A stretch of 64,000 nucleotides of DNA from an uncultured Bacilli bacterium (GTDB lineage: Bacteria; Bacillota_I; Bacilli_A; RF39; UBA660): NCBI GenBank assembly GCA_934098705.1, contig CAKOPC010000003.1, forward strand, positions 96,844 to 160,843, given 5' to 3'. A program made the position numbers and the translations under genes. Shown here piece after piece: positions 53,313-61,441 of this stretch (the first letter of the stretch is position 1; each line of letters starts with the position of its first letter). The notes below the pieces were generated by a model that saw nothing but the letters and a program-made list of their open reading frames with translations, ran no database searches and was not told the DNA's origin.

Positions 53313-54944
53313 ATGGAAAACATATATGTTTTTGGGCATAGAAATCCAGATACAGATAGTGTCTGTGGTGCTATTGCTTTATCTTATTTAAAAAGACAAT
53401 TAGGAGTAAGAGCTATACCTGCTATACTTAGTAATATAAATAATGAAACAGCTTATGCACTTAATTATTTTAAAGTTAAAACTCCTATGTTTTTAAATGA
53501 TGTTAAATTAAGAATTAAGGATGTTAAATATAGAAAGAATTACTTTATAAGTGAAGATAAATCTATTTTAGATGCTTATGATTTAATGGTTAAGGAAAAC
53601 ATTAGTAAGATACCAGTTACTACATCTAACGGTTTATTTAAGGGTGTTGTAGCTATGAAAGATATAGCTAAATACTTAATTCTTAATGAAGAAGAGAATA
53701 ACTTAAATACTACTTATGATTATATTTTAAAAACAATAGATGGTAATACAGTATTAAAGTTTGATGAGGAAATTGTTGGTAAATCATTGGTTGCATCTTA
53801 TAAAAGTACAACATTTATAGACAATATAAAACTTGATAACAGTAATATTTTAATTGTTGGAGATAGACATAGTATTATTGAATATGCTATAAAAAGTAAA
53901 GTTAAATTACTTATTTTAACTGGTGATGAAGTAAGCACTGGAATAAAAGAAGAACACTTAAATTTAGCAATGAAAAACAAAGTAAATATTATTAAGACAA
54001 GTCTTTCAACTATTGAAACATCACAAAGAATTAATCTTGCTAATAAACTTTCTAGTATGGATTTAAATTCTAAAATTTTATGTATTGAAGATAATGAAAC
54101 TTTGGATAACTTTATTAACATTTCAAATAAAACAAAATATAGTTATTATCCTATTGTAAATAAACATAATAAATGTTTAGGACTTATTAAACAAGCTGAT
54201 GTATCAACAAAGAAAAAGAAAAAAGTAATATTAGTAGACCATAATTCTTTTCAACAAAGTGTTGAAGGTATTGAGGAAGCTGATATTTTAGAGATTGTAG
54301 ATCATCACAACTTAGGTTCTATAGGAACAAGTATTCCTATTAACTTTAGAAATATGCCAGTTGGTAGTAGTAATACTATAATTTATCAAATTTATAAAGA
54401 AAATAGAATAAAGATTCCAAAAGAAATTGCAGGTCTTATGGCATCTGGTATTATATCAGACACATTAATATTAACATCTCCTACAACAACTGACTTAGAT
54501 GTTAAATCTCTTGAAGCTTTATCAAAAATTGCTAATATTGATTATAAAGTATATGGACTTAATATGCTTAAAGCTGGTGCTTCAATAGATGGTAAAACAA
54601 AAGAAGAACTTATATATCAAGATTTTAAAACATATCCATTTGGAAATAGTAAAATAGGTATAGGTCAAGTTTCAACAACAGACCCTGATTTATTTATAAA
54701 TGATAAGGAAGAATATGAAGAATTATTAAATAATATCGCAACAAATAATGACTATAGCGTATTAGCACTTTTTGTTACTGATATTTTAAATAATGGTTCA
54801 TATATGTTTTATAATGATAGTGCAAAAGATATTTTATCTAATGGATTTAATGTTGCAAACTTAAAACAAGCACAATTTTTAAAGGGTATTGTATCAAGAA
54901 AGTTACAAATTATTCCAGCTATTATGGAACAAGAAAAGAAGTAG
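53313..54944 (+). CDS. ppaC: Family II manganese-dependent inorganic pyrophosphatase with regulatory CBS domains
   Basis: Hydrolyses pyrophosphate with Mn(II), pulling biosynthetic reactions forward. The 543-residue length is that of the CBS-containing form. The DHH domain begins FGHRNPDTDSVCGAIAL; CBS1 is near residues 70-130 (ISEDKSILDAYDLMVKENISKIP), a DRTGG-like domain follows (~190-240), CBS2 near 245-300, and then the core resumes with VDHNSFQQSV, IVDHHNLG and SNTIIYQIY. The C-terminal DHHA2 domain contains TKEELIYQDFK. CBS domains bind adenine nucleotides and tune activity. The ATG at 53313 is ten bases after GAGG. Confidence 0.94.
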   Translation: MENIYVFGHRNPDTDSVCGAIALSYLKRQLGVRAIPAILSNINNETAYALNYFKVKTPMFLNDVKLRIKDVKYRKNYFISEDKSILDAYDLMVKENISKIPVTTSNGLFKGVVAMKDIAKYLILNEEENNLNTTYDYILKTIDGNTVLKFDEEIVGKSLVASYKSTTFIDNIKLDNSNILIVGDRHSIIEYAIKSKVKLLILTGDEVSTGIKEEHLNLAMKNKVNIIKTSLSTIETSQRINLANKLSSMDLNSKILCIEDNETLDNFINISNKTKYSYYPIVNKHNKCLGLIKQADVSTKKKKKVILVDHNSFQQSVEGIEEADILEIVDHHNLGSIGTSIPINFRNMPVGSSNTIIYQIYKENRIKIPKEIAGLMASGIISDTLILTSPTTTDLDVKSLEALSKIANIDYKVYGLNMLKAGASIDGKTKEELIYQDFKTYPFGNSKIGIGQVSTTDPDLFINDKEEYEELLNNIATNNDYSVLALFVTDILNNGSYMFYNDSAKDILSNGFNVANLKQAQFLKGIVSRKLQIIPAIMEQEKK

Positions 54945-54967
54945 AAAAAATTATCTACTTCTTTTTT
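54938..54967. terminator. Bidirectional terminator between ppaC and tex
   Basis: GAAGTAGA (54938-54945, includes the ppaC stop) and TCTACTTC (54954-54961) flank an eight-base loop; T-runs follow on both strands. The two genes converge here. Confidence 0.85.
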
Positions 54968-57107
54968 AATCTATCAAAGATAAAGAAACTCTCATTCTAT
55001 CCTTTTCAATCGCACAAACAGTAAATGTTTTTATATCTCCAAGTTTTAAAACTTCACTTGGATGTTTTAAATAGTCTTTACTTATTTTAGAAATATGAAT
55101 AAGGGCATCATCATGAAGACCAATATCTACAAAAGCTCCAAAAGATGTTACATTTCTTATTACTCCTTCTATTTTATCACCAATGTTTAAATCATCTATT
55201 GTTAAAACATTACTTTTTAATTTTATCTGTTCTAAATTATCTCTAGGGTCTATTATACCATTTACTAAATTGTCCTTTATCATATTAATTTTATCGATGC
55301 TGATATTATATTTTTGAGATACTTTATTATTATCAATTCTATTTATTAATTCACTCATTTGTGGTTTTCCAATGTAGTTTATATCAATATCATAATCACT
55401 TAAAATATTGTTAACAACAGCATAATCTTCAGGGTGAATATTTGTTTTATCAAGTGGATTTAATCCATCAATAATTCTTAAAAAACCTGCACTTTGTTCG
55501 TATACCTTATCAGTAATTCCTTTTATTTTTAATAATTCTTTTCTTTCACTTATTCTTCCCTTTTTACTTCTGTATGATAGAATTTCATTTGCTCTTTTTT
55601 TATCAAGTCCTGACACATATAGTAATATTTCTTGTGAAGCTGTATTTATGTTTACTCCTACTTTATTAACAATTTTATATACCACAAATGATAATCTTTC
55701 TTCCAATTCTTTTTGTTTTAAATCATGCTGATATAAACCAACACCAATACTTTTTGGGTCTATTTTTATAAGTTCATTTAAAGCATCTTGAAGTCTTCTT
55801 GCTATTGATATAGCACTTCTTTGTTCTACCTTTAAAGATGGAAATTCTTTTTGAGCTAAAGGTGATGCTGAATATACACTTGCTCCTGCTTCATTTACAA
55901 CAGCGTATTTTACGTTTAAGTTGTTTTGAGTTATTAAATTGGAAACAAAACTTTCACTTTCTCTTGATGCAGTTCCATTACCTATAGATATTATTTCAAC
56001 ATTGTATTTTTTTATTAAATCAAGCATAGTTTTGGTAGCACCTTCAATATCATTTTCAGGCATGTGAGGATATATTACCCCAACTGAAAGTAAATCTCCG
56101 CAACTATTAACAACGGCAAGTTTACAACCAGTTCTGTAAGCTGGATCAAATCCCATTACAACTTTTTCTTTTACTTTTGGTGTTAAAAGTAAATTTTCAA
56201 GATTATCCCCAAACTCTTTTATACCAACATCATTTGCTAAAGATAATAAATCATTTTTTATGCTTCTTTCAACTGATGGAAAAATTAATCTTTTGTAACT
56301 ATCTTTAATAAATTCTTTTACATAATTAATAAGTGGAAAATTCTTACCTTTTAATATTTGTTTTTCTAAATATTCAATTATTTTATTATCATTTTTAGAA
56401 ATTTGATATGAAACTATTTTTTCCTTTTCGGCACGTGATATTGCTAAAACCCTAAAACTTTTAATGGTTTTTATTTTTTCTTTATATTTATAATAATTTT
56501 CATATGTTCTTAGTTCATCTTTAGCATCTTTTTTTAATTTTGTTACTACTTCTCCCGTTGTTGTTATATATTCTTTTATCCATTTTCGATATACTGGATT
56601 TTCCGCTATTTTATCCGCTATTATATAACCTGCTTTGGTTATTGCATCTTCTTTAGTTTTTACATCTTTTGATAAGTAAGGTGTTGCTATATCTATGGTT
56701 GATGTTGGTTTAAATTCCATAATTAAATTAGCAAGTGGTTCCAGTCCAAGTTTTATAGCTTCAGTACCTTTTGTTTTTTTCTTTTCTTTAAATGGAAGGT
56801 AAATATCCTCAACTTCGCTTAACTTAGTACAATTTTCTATCTCTTGCTTTATTTTATCTGTAAGCATACCTTTTTCTTTTATTAAATTTATACAAGTTGC
56901 CTTTCTATCTTCTAGATTAACATTATATTTATACATTGTTTCTATGCTTCTTAACTCATCTTCATCTAAATTACCTGTCATTTCTTTTCTATATCTTGCT
57001 ATAAAAGGTATGGTTGAACCCTCTTGCAACATATTTATTACATTTTTAATTCTTGATTCATTTATCTTTAAATTATTACTTATTAATTTTATTACATCAT
57101 TATTCAT
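54966..57107 (-). CDS. tex: Tex family RNA-binding transcription accessory protein
   Basis: Cytoplasmic nucleic-acid binding protein of 713 residues, normal for Tex. Order: N-terminal helical domain (TIPFIARYRKEMTGNLDEDELR), YqgF-like RNase H fold near 320-460 (VVMGFDPAYRTGCKLAVV, ISIGNGTASRESE), tandem helix-hairpin-helix near 490-560 (NINTASQEILLYVSGLDKKRANEIL) and a C-terminal S1 domain (IEGVIRNVTSFGAFVDIGLHDDALIHIS). Tex homologues affect transcription and toxin expression in some pathogens. The ATG precedes a short spacer with no clear operon partner. Confidence 0.95.
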   Translation of the reverse strand: MNNDVIKLISNNLKINESRIKNVINMLQEGSTIPFIARYRKEMTGNLDEDELRSIETMYKYNVNLEDRKATCINLIKEKGMLTDKIKQEIENCTKLSEVEDIYLPFKEKKKTKGTEAIKLGLEPLANLIMEFKPTSTIDIATPYLSKDVKTKEDAITKAGYIIADKIAENPVYRKWIKEYITTTGEVVTKLKKDAKDELRTYENYYKYKEKIKTIKSFRVLAISRAEKEKIVSYQISKNDNKIIEYLEKQILKGKNFPLINYVKEFIKDSYKRLIFPSVERSIKNDLLSLANDVGIKEFGDNLENLLLTPKVKEKVVMGFDPAYRTGCKLAVVNSCGDLLSVGVIYPHMPENDIEGATKTMLDLIKKYNVEIISIGNGTASRESESFVSNLITQNNLNVKYAVVNEAGASVYSASPLAQKEFPSLKVEQRSAISIARRLQDALNELIKIDPKSIGVGLYQHDLKQKELEERLSFVVYKIVNKVGVNINTASQEILLYVSGLDKKRANEILSYRSKKGRISERKELLKIKGITDKVYEQSAGFLRIIDGLNPLDKTNIHPEDYAVVNNILSDYDIDINYIGKPQMSELINRIDNNKVSQKYNISIDKINMIKDNLVNGIIDPRDNLEQIKLKSNVLTIDDLNIGDKIEGVIRNVTSFGAFVDIGLHDDALIHISKISKDYLKHPSEVLKLGDIKTFTVCAIEKDRMRVSLSLID

Positions 57108-57177
57108 TACATTACATCTCCTACCGCAATTATAATGATAACATAAAGTTAAAGTGCAAGCAAAGATTAATTAATTT

Positions 57178-57615
57178 TTACGAATATTTTTCTAGTTTTT
57201 TTAGTTCCTCTTTTTGAAATTTTGTAAACTTTAAATATAATGACAAAACACTACTATCTATCTCATCTAACAATTTGTCTTTATTTTCAATTCCAGTTAG
57301 GGTTTCTTTTATTTTATTTATAATAATGGAAGAAGCAATTTTTATATCTTCTTCACTTATTTTCATATTTATTTCTATACCACAACTTAATTTTGTCAAG
57401 AAACTAACCTTTTCTGGAGTAACATCATAGTCATCTAAAATATCTGCAATTTCATATTTTAAATCCTTGTAGTTTTTCTTTTCTTTATAAAGAATACTTT
57501 TTAACTTGCTTTTTGTTCCTTTAATATTATTTAATATTTTATTTGTGCAATAATAACAAATTTCACAATATTTATACATTTCTTGTAAGATATCAATTTC
57601 TTCTGCTTCTGTCAT
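57178..57615 (-). CDS. Hypothetical helical protein with CxxCxxC-like start
   Basis: Not recognised. The 145-residue protein is predicted all-helical, with no signal or membrane segment. Three cysteines cluster in KYCEICYYCTNKI near residue 16-23, spaced CxxCxxC, and one more lies near residue 79. The rest is Lys/Glu-rich with heptad-like helices, possibly a four-helix bundle. Metal binding through the Cys cluster is possible but speculative. GGTGA precedes the ATG. Confidence 0.65.
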   Translation of the reverse strand: MTEAEEIDILQEMYKYCEICYYCTNKILNNIKGTKSKLKSILYKEKKNYKDLKYEIADILDDYDVTPEKVSFLTKLSCGIEINMKISEEDIKIASSIIINKIKETLTGIENKDKLLDEIDSSVLSLYLKFTKFQKEELKKLEKYS

Positions 57616-57763
57616 AAAATCACCATTTTTATTATGTAATAAAAAATAATAGTTATACGGATAAACAATTTTTTATAATAATTTATGATAATGATAATAG
57701 AATAACAAAAAAGATTTATTTAACAAAGTATAGATAAAACTTTTAAATTTATTAAATATAAAT

Positions 57764-57786
57764 AAAAAAACCTAGTTTTTAGGTTT
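57764..57786 (-). terminator. Intrinsic terminator of tRNA-His
   Basis: Minus strand AAACCTA-AAAAC-TAGGTTT followed by TTTTATTT, ten bases past the tRNA 3' end. Confidence 0.85.
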
Positions 57787-57796
57787 AATTCTAAAT

Positions 57797-57873
57797 TGGG
57801 GCGATATAAGAGGATCGAACTCTTGCATACTAGTTCCACAGACTAGCGTGTTAACCACTTCACCAATATCGCC
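57797..57873 (-). tRNA. tRNA-His (GTG anticodon)
   Basis: The cloverleaf is visible by eye: an acceptor stem with the His-specific extra G(-1) paired to C73, anticodon stem CTAGT/ACTAG around loop CTGTGGA (anticodon GTG), T-arm AAGAG-TTCGATC-CTCTT, and an encoded 3' CCA. It is a single-gene transcript with its own promoter and terminator. Confidence 0.96.
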
Positions 57874-57891
57874 ATTTACAAATACTCCTAT

Positions 57892-57920
57892 ATAATAACA
57901 TTATTTTTTTATTTTGGCAA
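57892..57920 (-). promoter_or_regulatory. Promoter of tRNA-His
   Basis: Minus strand: -35 TTGCCA (57920-57915), 17-base spacer, extended -10 TGTTATTAT (hexamer 57897-57892). Confidence 0.75.
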
Positions 57921-58103
57921 GTTATTTATGGCATTTTAATAGTTTTTTTGCAATTTAAAAGCCTATAATAAAAATATAATTTGCTTTTTTACCTTCTACT
58001 ATAAGTACCGTACTTTTTTGTATATAAAATTTTTATAAGTAAATGTTGTGTTATTTGAACCTTTTTTTTGTTATAAGAATACTATATTTTAGGGAGGATA
58101 TTT

Positions 58104-58529
58104 ATGAATAATTATTTTAATTATAATTATGGTGAAAACTTAAATAATAATTATAATACTATGGGTTTAAATCAAAATAATGACAATCCTTCAGTAGGAT
58201 TTGAAAGAGGTAATTTATTTGATAATTTGTATGAACCTTACAAAAATTATAAACCAGTTGATTTAAATCCAAAAAGTCAAAAGGAATATTTAATGTATCA
58301 AGTAATGATGTATGCTTTTGCATTAAATGATTTAAACCTTTATCTGGATATTAATCCAAATGATAATAACATGATAAATTTAAGAAACAAGTATTTAAAG
58401 GAGTACCAACAGGTATTTAATCAATATGAAAATAAGTTTGGTGCATTGGGCGTTAACAGTAATGTTCTTGATAAAGCACCTTGGGGATGGGTTTCAAGCT
58501 TTCCTTGGGAGGTAGATAAAAATGTTTAG
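58104..58529 (+). CDS. cotJB: CotJB-like spore coat protein with CotJA-like N-terminal segment
   Basis: Protein of 141 residues. After an Asn/Tyr-rich start, residues ~31-50 (VGFERGNLFDNLYEPYKNY) resemble the core of CotJA. Residues ~58-141 are CotJB-like: a helix with MMYAFALNDLNLYLDINPNDNN, then KYLKEYQQVFNQYENKFG and the terminal PWGWVSSFPWEVD. In Bacillus, CotJA and CotJB are separate proteins of the cotJABC operon; here they appear fused or compressed into one. GGGAGG precedes the ATG, and the stop overlaps cotJC by eight bases. Suggests endospore formation or a relict of it. Confidence 0.83.
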   Translation: MNNYFNYNYGENLNNNYNTMGLNQNNDNPSVGFERGNLFDNLYEPYKNYKPVDLNPKSQKEYLMYQVMMYAFALNDLNLYLDINPNDNNMINLRNKYLKEYQQVFNQYENKFGALGVNSNVLDKAPWGWVSSFPWEVDKNV

Positions 58530-59079
58530 ATATCAAAAAATATTAAGTTATCCTGTTAATATTAGAAAAAAAGATTTAAAAATGGCAAAAGTTTTAGTAA
58601 CCCAATATGGTGGTGCAAACGGGGAACTTGCTGCAGCACTTCGTTATTTAAATCAAAGATACACAATGCCCGATAATAAAGGAAAGGCTTTACTGTCAGA
58701 TATTGGAACTGAGGAACTTGGGCATGTTGAAATGCTTTGTACTATGGTTTCTCAACTTATAAAAGGTGCTACACCAAGTGAACTTAAGGCAGCAGGCTTG
58801 GATTCACATTATGCAGAACATAAAAATTCTTTGTTCCCAACAGATGCGAATGGTGTGCCTTTTACTGCAGCATATTTTGCCTCAACTGGAGATCCTTTAG
58901 CAGATCTTGCTGAAGATATGGCAGCAGAAGAAAAAGCAAGAGCTACGTATGAAAATTTGATTGATTTAACAAATGACCCAGATATTATTGGTCCATTACT
59001 ATTCTTAAGACAACGAGAAATTGTACATTATACAAGGTTTAAACAATTATTTGATGAATATAAAAATAAAAAAATGTAA
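58522..59079 (+). CDS. cotJC: CotJC, manganese-catalase-like spore coat protein
   Basis: Protein of 185 residues, close to the B. subtilis length (189). The opening (MFRYQKILSYPVNI) and LVTQYGGANGELAAALRYLNQRYTMP are characteristic. Di-manganese ligands are visible as Glu in QYGGANGELAAALRYL, EExxH in GTEELGHVEML, Glu in DMAAEEKARATYENL and His in REIVHYTRF, the Mn-catalase four-helix pattern. It sits in the inner spore coat in Bacillus, and relatives are used by non-Bacillus anaerobes as catalase. Coupled to the upstream CotJAB-like gene. Confidence 0.93.
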   Translation: MFRYQKILSYPVNIRKKDLKMAKVLVTQYGGANGELAAALRYLNQRYTMPDNKGKALLSDIGTEELGHVEMLCTMVSQLIKGATPSELKAAGLDSHYAEHKNSLFPTDANGVPFTAAYFASTGDPLADLAEDMAAEEKARATYENLIDLTNDPDIIGPLLFLRQREIVHYTRFKQLFDEYKNKKM

Positions 59080-59101
59080 TTAATTTATATAATGAAAAGA
59101 T

Positions 59102-59151
59102 AAAACAAAAAAGTAGACACATAATGATAATATGATCTACTTTTTTGTTTT
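59102..59151 (+). terminator. Intrinsic terminator of cotJ genes
   Basis: Sixteen-base perfect arms at 59102-59117 (AAAACAAAAAAGTAGA) and 59136-59151 with an 18-base loop. The U-rich second arm serves as the release tract; it can act on both strands. Confidence 0.75.
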
Positions 59152-59219
59152 GTATCTAATTTATATTAATTTTTACTTTAGACATTTCAAGTAAAAGTTT
59201 TAATTTGATAAATACATTT

Positions 59220-59603
59220 TTATTTTGTTTTCACTTGATTTTCAGTTTTTATAAGATAATTGTTAAAAATAATAGCAATAGTTGATATAGTTATCATGAT
59301 GTAATTGAACTTAAAATAATTAGTATTAAATATATACATATCCTTTAATGTTAAATATTTATAAGCAATTAAAAATATATATAAATATAGAAGACTGCTT
59401 AAAATGTTGTTTATAATATTGTAATTTAGCTTGTCATTTTTTTCTAAAAACAGTATAAAAAACGTTATAGTATAAAGTATACCTATTATTAAAAATATTT
59501 TTCCAAAAATTTCTATTTTAAATATATTAGGTACTAATATTATATAGCTTACTAAATATAATATAAATAAAAGATTTTTTAACCAATACATTATTTTATC
59601 CAT
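59220..59603 (-). CDS. Small membrane protein linked to a AAA+ ATPase
   Basis: Not recognised. A 127-residue protein with about four hydrophobic helices (NLLFILYLVSYIILVPNIF, FLIIGILYTITFFILFL, ILSSLLYLYIFLIAY, FNYIMITISTIAIIFNNYL) and short loops. ATG at 59603 lies inside the end of the AAA+ gene, so the two are translated together. It may be the membrane partner or anchor of that ATPase; this is inference from gene order. Confidence 0.7.
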   Translation of the reverse strand: MDKIMYWLKNLLFILYLVSYIILVPNIFKIEIFGKIFLIIGILYTITFFILFLEKNDKLNYNIINNILSSLLYLYIFLIAYKYLTLKDMYIFNTNYFKFNYIMITISTIAIIFNNYLIKTENQVKTK

Positions 59604-60534
59604 CACTTTTACTCTTTAAAAAATCCTTTCTTATTTGTTCTTCTTGTTGAAATAAATCTTTAAATTGTATTCTTAATTCTTCTACACCTTTTTTTATTAT
59701 ATCAGGATATATTGCTCTTGAATTTAATATTGCTTTTTCTATATGCTCAATAGTTACAATTTTTTTATTGTCAAATACTGCTTCCGAAAATGCTTGCGCA
59801 AGCATTGTAAGAGGAACATCTGGGTATCTTCCTGATGTTTCATATACTCTGTTGTACTCTTTAGTTAAATCCACAATAAATTCCATTATTTTTTCTTGAA
59901 TATATGGAGTGTAAGCAAGTTTAGCATTTGCATTAGCTTCAATTTTTGGTAAGGTTCCCATTAGTATTTTTATAGTGTGTTCTCTATCTGGTTCCTCTAC
60001 TTCTATTTTTGTAAATCTTCTGGCAAATGCCTTATCCCTTAGGATATATCTTTCATACTCAGCAGTTGTTGTTGCTCCTACTACCTTTATATCACCACGA
60101 CCAAGACCTGTTTTGAACATATTAGCGAAGTCTAAAGAACTCTCACTTGTTGAGTTTACTAAAGTATGTATTTCATCTATAAATAAAATAAATTTTTCTT
60201 TGTGTTTTATTTCATCAACTAGAGTTTGTACTTTAGTATCTCCAGATTCTTTTACAGTTCCCATAAGAGATTGTACGTCTATTTTTACAACTGTATAACC
60301 TTTTAGGGCATCTGGTACATCTCCCTTTTGTATTTTATAAGCTAAGCCTTCAACAATAGCTGTTTTACCAATTCCTGGCTTTCCTGTTAAAATAACTGAT
60401 TTATCTGGAGTTAAAAGTACTAAAATTAAATCTTTTATCTCTTCATCTCTTCCTATCGCAGGATTTGTTATATAATTTTTTAAAGTAAAATTATCACCAT
60501 ATTTATCTATTATACTATTAGTATTGTTTTCCAT
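59596..60534 (-). CDS. Standalone Clp-D1-type AAA+ ATPase
   Basis: Protein of 312 residues resembling only the first AAA+ module of ClpA/ClpB/ClpC. Visible are a ClpC-like lead (LKNYITNPAIGRDEEI), Walker A LTGKPGIGKTAIVEGLAY, the pore-loop region around MGTVKESG, Walker B FILFIDEIHTLV, sensor 1 VVGATTTAEY, arginine fingers ARRFTKIEVEEP and an alpha-helical lid ending near 285. There is no D2, no M-domain, no ClpP loop. It forms an operon with a small membrane protein. Substrate and partner are unknown. Promoter TTGAAT-17-TATACT. Confidence 0.85.
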   Translation of the reverse strand: MENNTNSIIDKYGDNFTLKNYITNPAIGRDEEIKDLILVLLTPDKSVILTGKPGIGKTAIVEGLAYKIQKGDVPDALKGYTVVKIDVQSLMGTVKESGDTKVQTLVDEIKHKEKFILFIDEIHTLVNSTSESSLDFANMFKTGLGRGDIKVVGATTTAEYERYILRDKAFARRFTKIEVEEPDREHTIKILMGTLPKIEANANAKLAYTPYIQEKIMEFIVDLTKEYNRVYETSGRYPDVPLTMLAQAFSEAVFDNKKIVTIEHIEKAILNSRAIYPDIIKKGVEELRIQFKDLFQQEEQIRKDFLKSKSDG

Positions 60535-60554
60535 AATATCTATTCACCCTTTTA

Positions 60555-60583
60555 AGTATAATGGAATTTTGAAATTAATTCAA
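60555..60583 (-). promoter_or_regulatory. Promoter of the AAA+/membrane protein pair
   Basis: Minus strand: -35 TTGAAT (60583-60578), 17-base spacer, -10 TATACT (60560-60555). The 230 bases from here to 60818 are AT-rich and show no gene, RNA or clear repeat. Confidence 0.75.
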
Positions 60584-60818
60584 TATATTTTGTTCTATAA
60601 ATATATTAAAATTTGTTTTTTGGTATGTAGTTTTGGTGGTTTATTAAACTAATATGATAAATTTATAAATGTTAAAATAAAAATTTAATTTGATATATAG
60701 TTAAGTAAATTAAGTACTTTATTTTATAGAAATTTAAATTTAAATATAAAATTAAATATTATCTTATTGAAAAATTTTAGTATAATTTTTGTTTTGTATT
60801 TAGTTAATAATATTTTAT

Positions 60819-60847
60819 TTGTAAATATTTCATTATTATAATATAAT
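60819..60847 (+). promoter_or_regulatory. Promoter of the 174-residue membrane protein
   Basis: -35 TTGTAA (60819-60824), 17-base spacer, -10 TATAAT (60842-60847). Two further overlapping TATAAT hexamers lie at 60837 and 60848. The leader is very short, going straight into GAGGTGG. Confidence 0.7.
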
Positions 60848-60869
60848 TATAATAGAGGTGGTTTGTTTT

Positions 60870-61391
60870 ATGTATACTTTTTTTACTATACTAGGCATTT
60901 TATTTGTTATTACTGCTTCAGTTTTGATAAATTATATATATAAAATCTTTTCTATAAATGCTATTACTAATTTTTTACATCCAACTAATGGCAACCGCGT
61001 GATAAATGAAATTAACATTACTGTTTTACCAATAATATTATGGAGTTTTATAGAACTTCCTGTACTTGGAAAAAATGATAATTTTGTTTTTGCAGTAATA
61101 TTAAACATTATTGTTAGTTGTGCGATTATGTACGAAGTTAAATATGGACTTTATGTTGTTGTTAAACTTGAAAATACATTTAGCGAGGTATTAGCAATTA
61201 TTATGGCTTCTGTTATTGGACAAGGTGTTGCCTTTATGATTTTAAAATCAATGCCATTCTTTAATTTTACAAATTTTGAATATTTAATTTCAATAATTAG
61301 TTTAATTGCAATATTTATTATACATGTTTGCATAGTTTTGGAAATTCCAAATTTTAAAAAAGAAAAAAGTAAATATGAGGAAAAAAGATAA
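60870..61391 (+). CDS. Multi-span membrane protein of unknown function
   Basis: Not recognised. Protein of 173 residues with about five hydrophobic segments (TFFTILGILFVITASVLINYIY, ITVLPIILWSFIELPVL, FVFAVILNIIVSCAIMYEV, VLAIIMASVIGQGVAFMIL, LISIISLIAIFIIHVCIVL) and a charged Lys/Glu tail. The ATG at 60870 is eight bases after GAGGTGG; a GTG at 60858 is inside that site. It is transcribed alone from a good promoter and converges on tyrS. No transport or enzyme motif is visible. Confidence 0.75.
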   Translation: MYTFFTILGILFVITASVLINYIYKIFSINAITNFLHPTNGNRVINEINITVLPIILWSFIELPVLGKNDNFVFAVILNIIVSCAIMYEVKYGLYVVVKLENTFSEVLAIIMASVIGQGVAFMILKSMPFFNFTNFEYLISIISLIAIFIIHVCIVLEIPNFKKEKSKYEEKR

Positions 61392-61400
61392 TTAAATGCA

Positions 61401-61441
61401 ACAAAAAACTCCATTCCTTTTTGGATATGGAGTCTTTTATT
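61401..61441. terminator. Bidirectional terminator between the membrane protein and tyrS
   Basis: ACTCCATTCC (61408-61417) pairs with GGATATGGAGT (61423-61433, one bulge) around TTTTT; A/T runs flank both sides. Confidence 0.85.
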
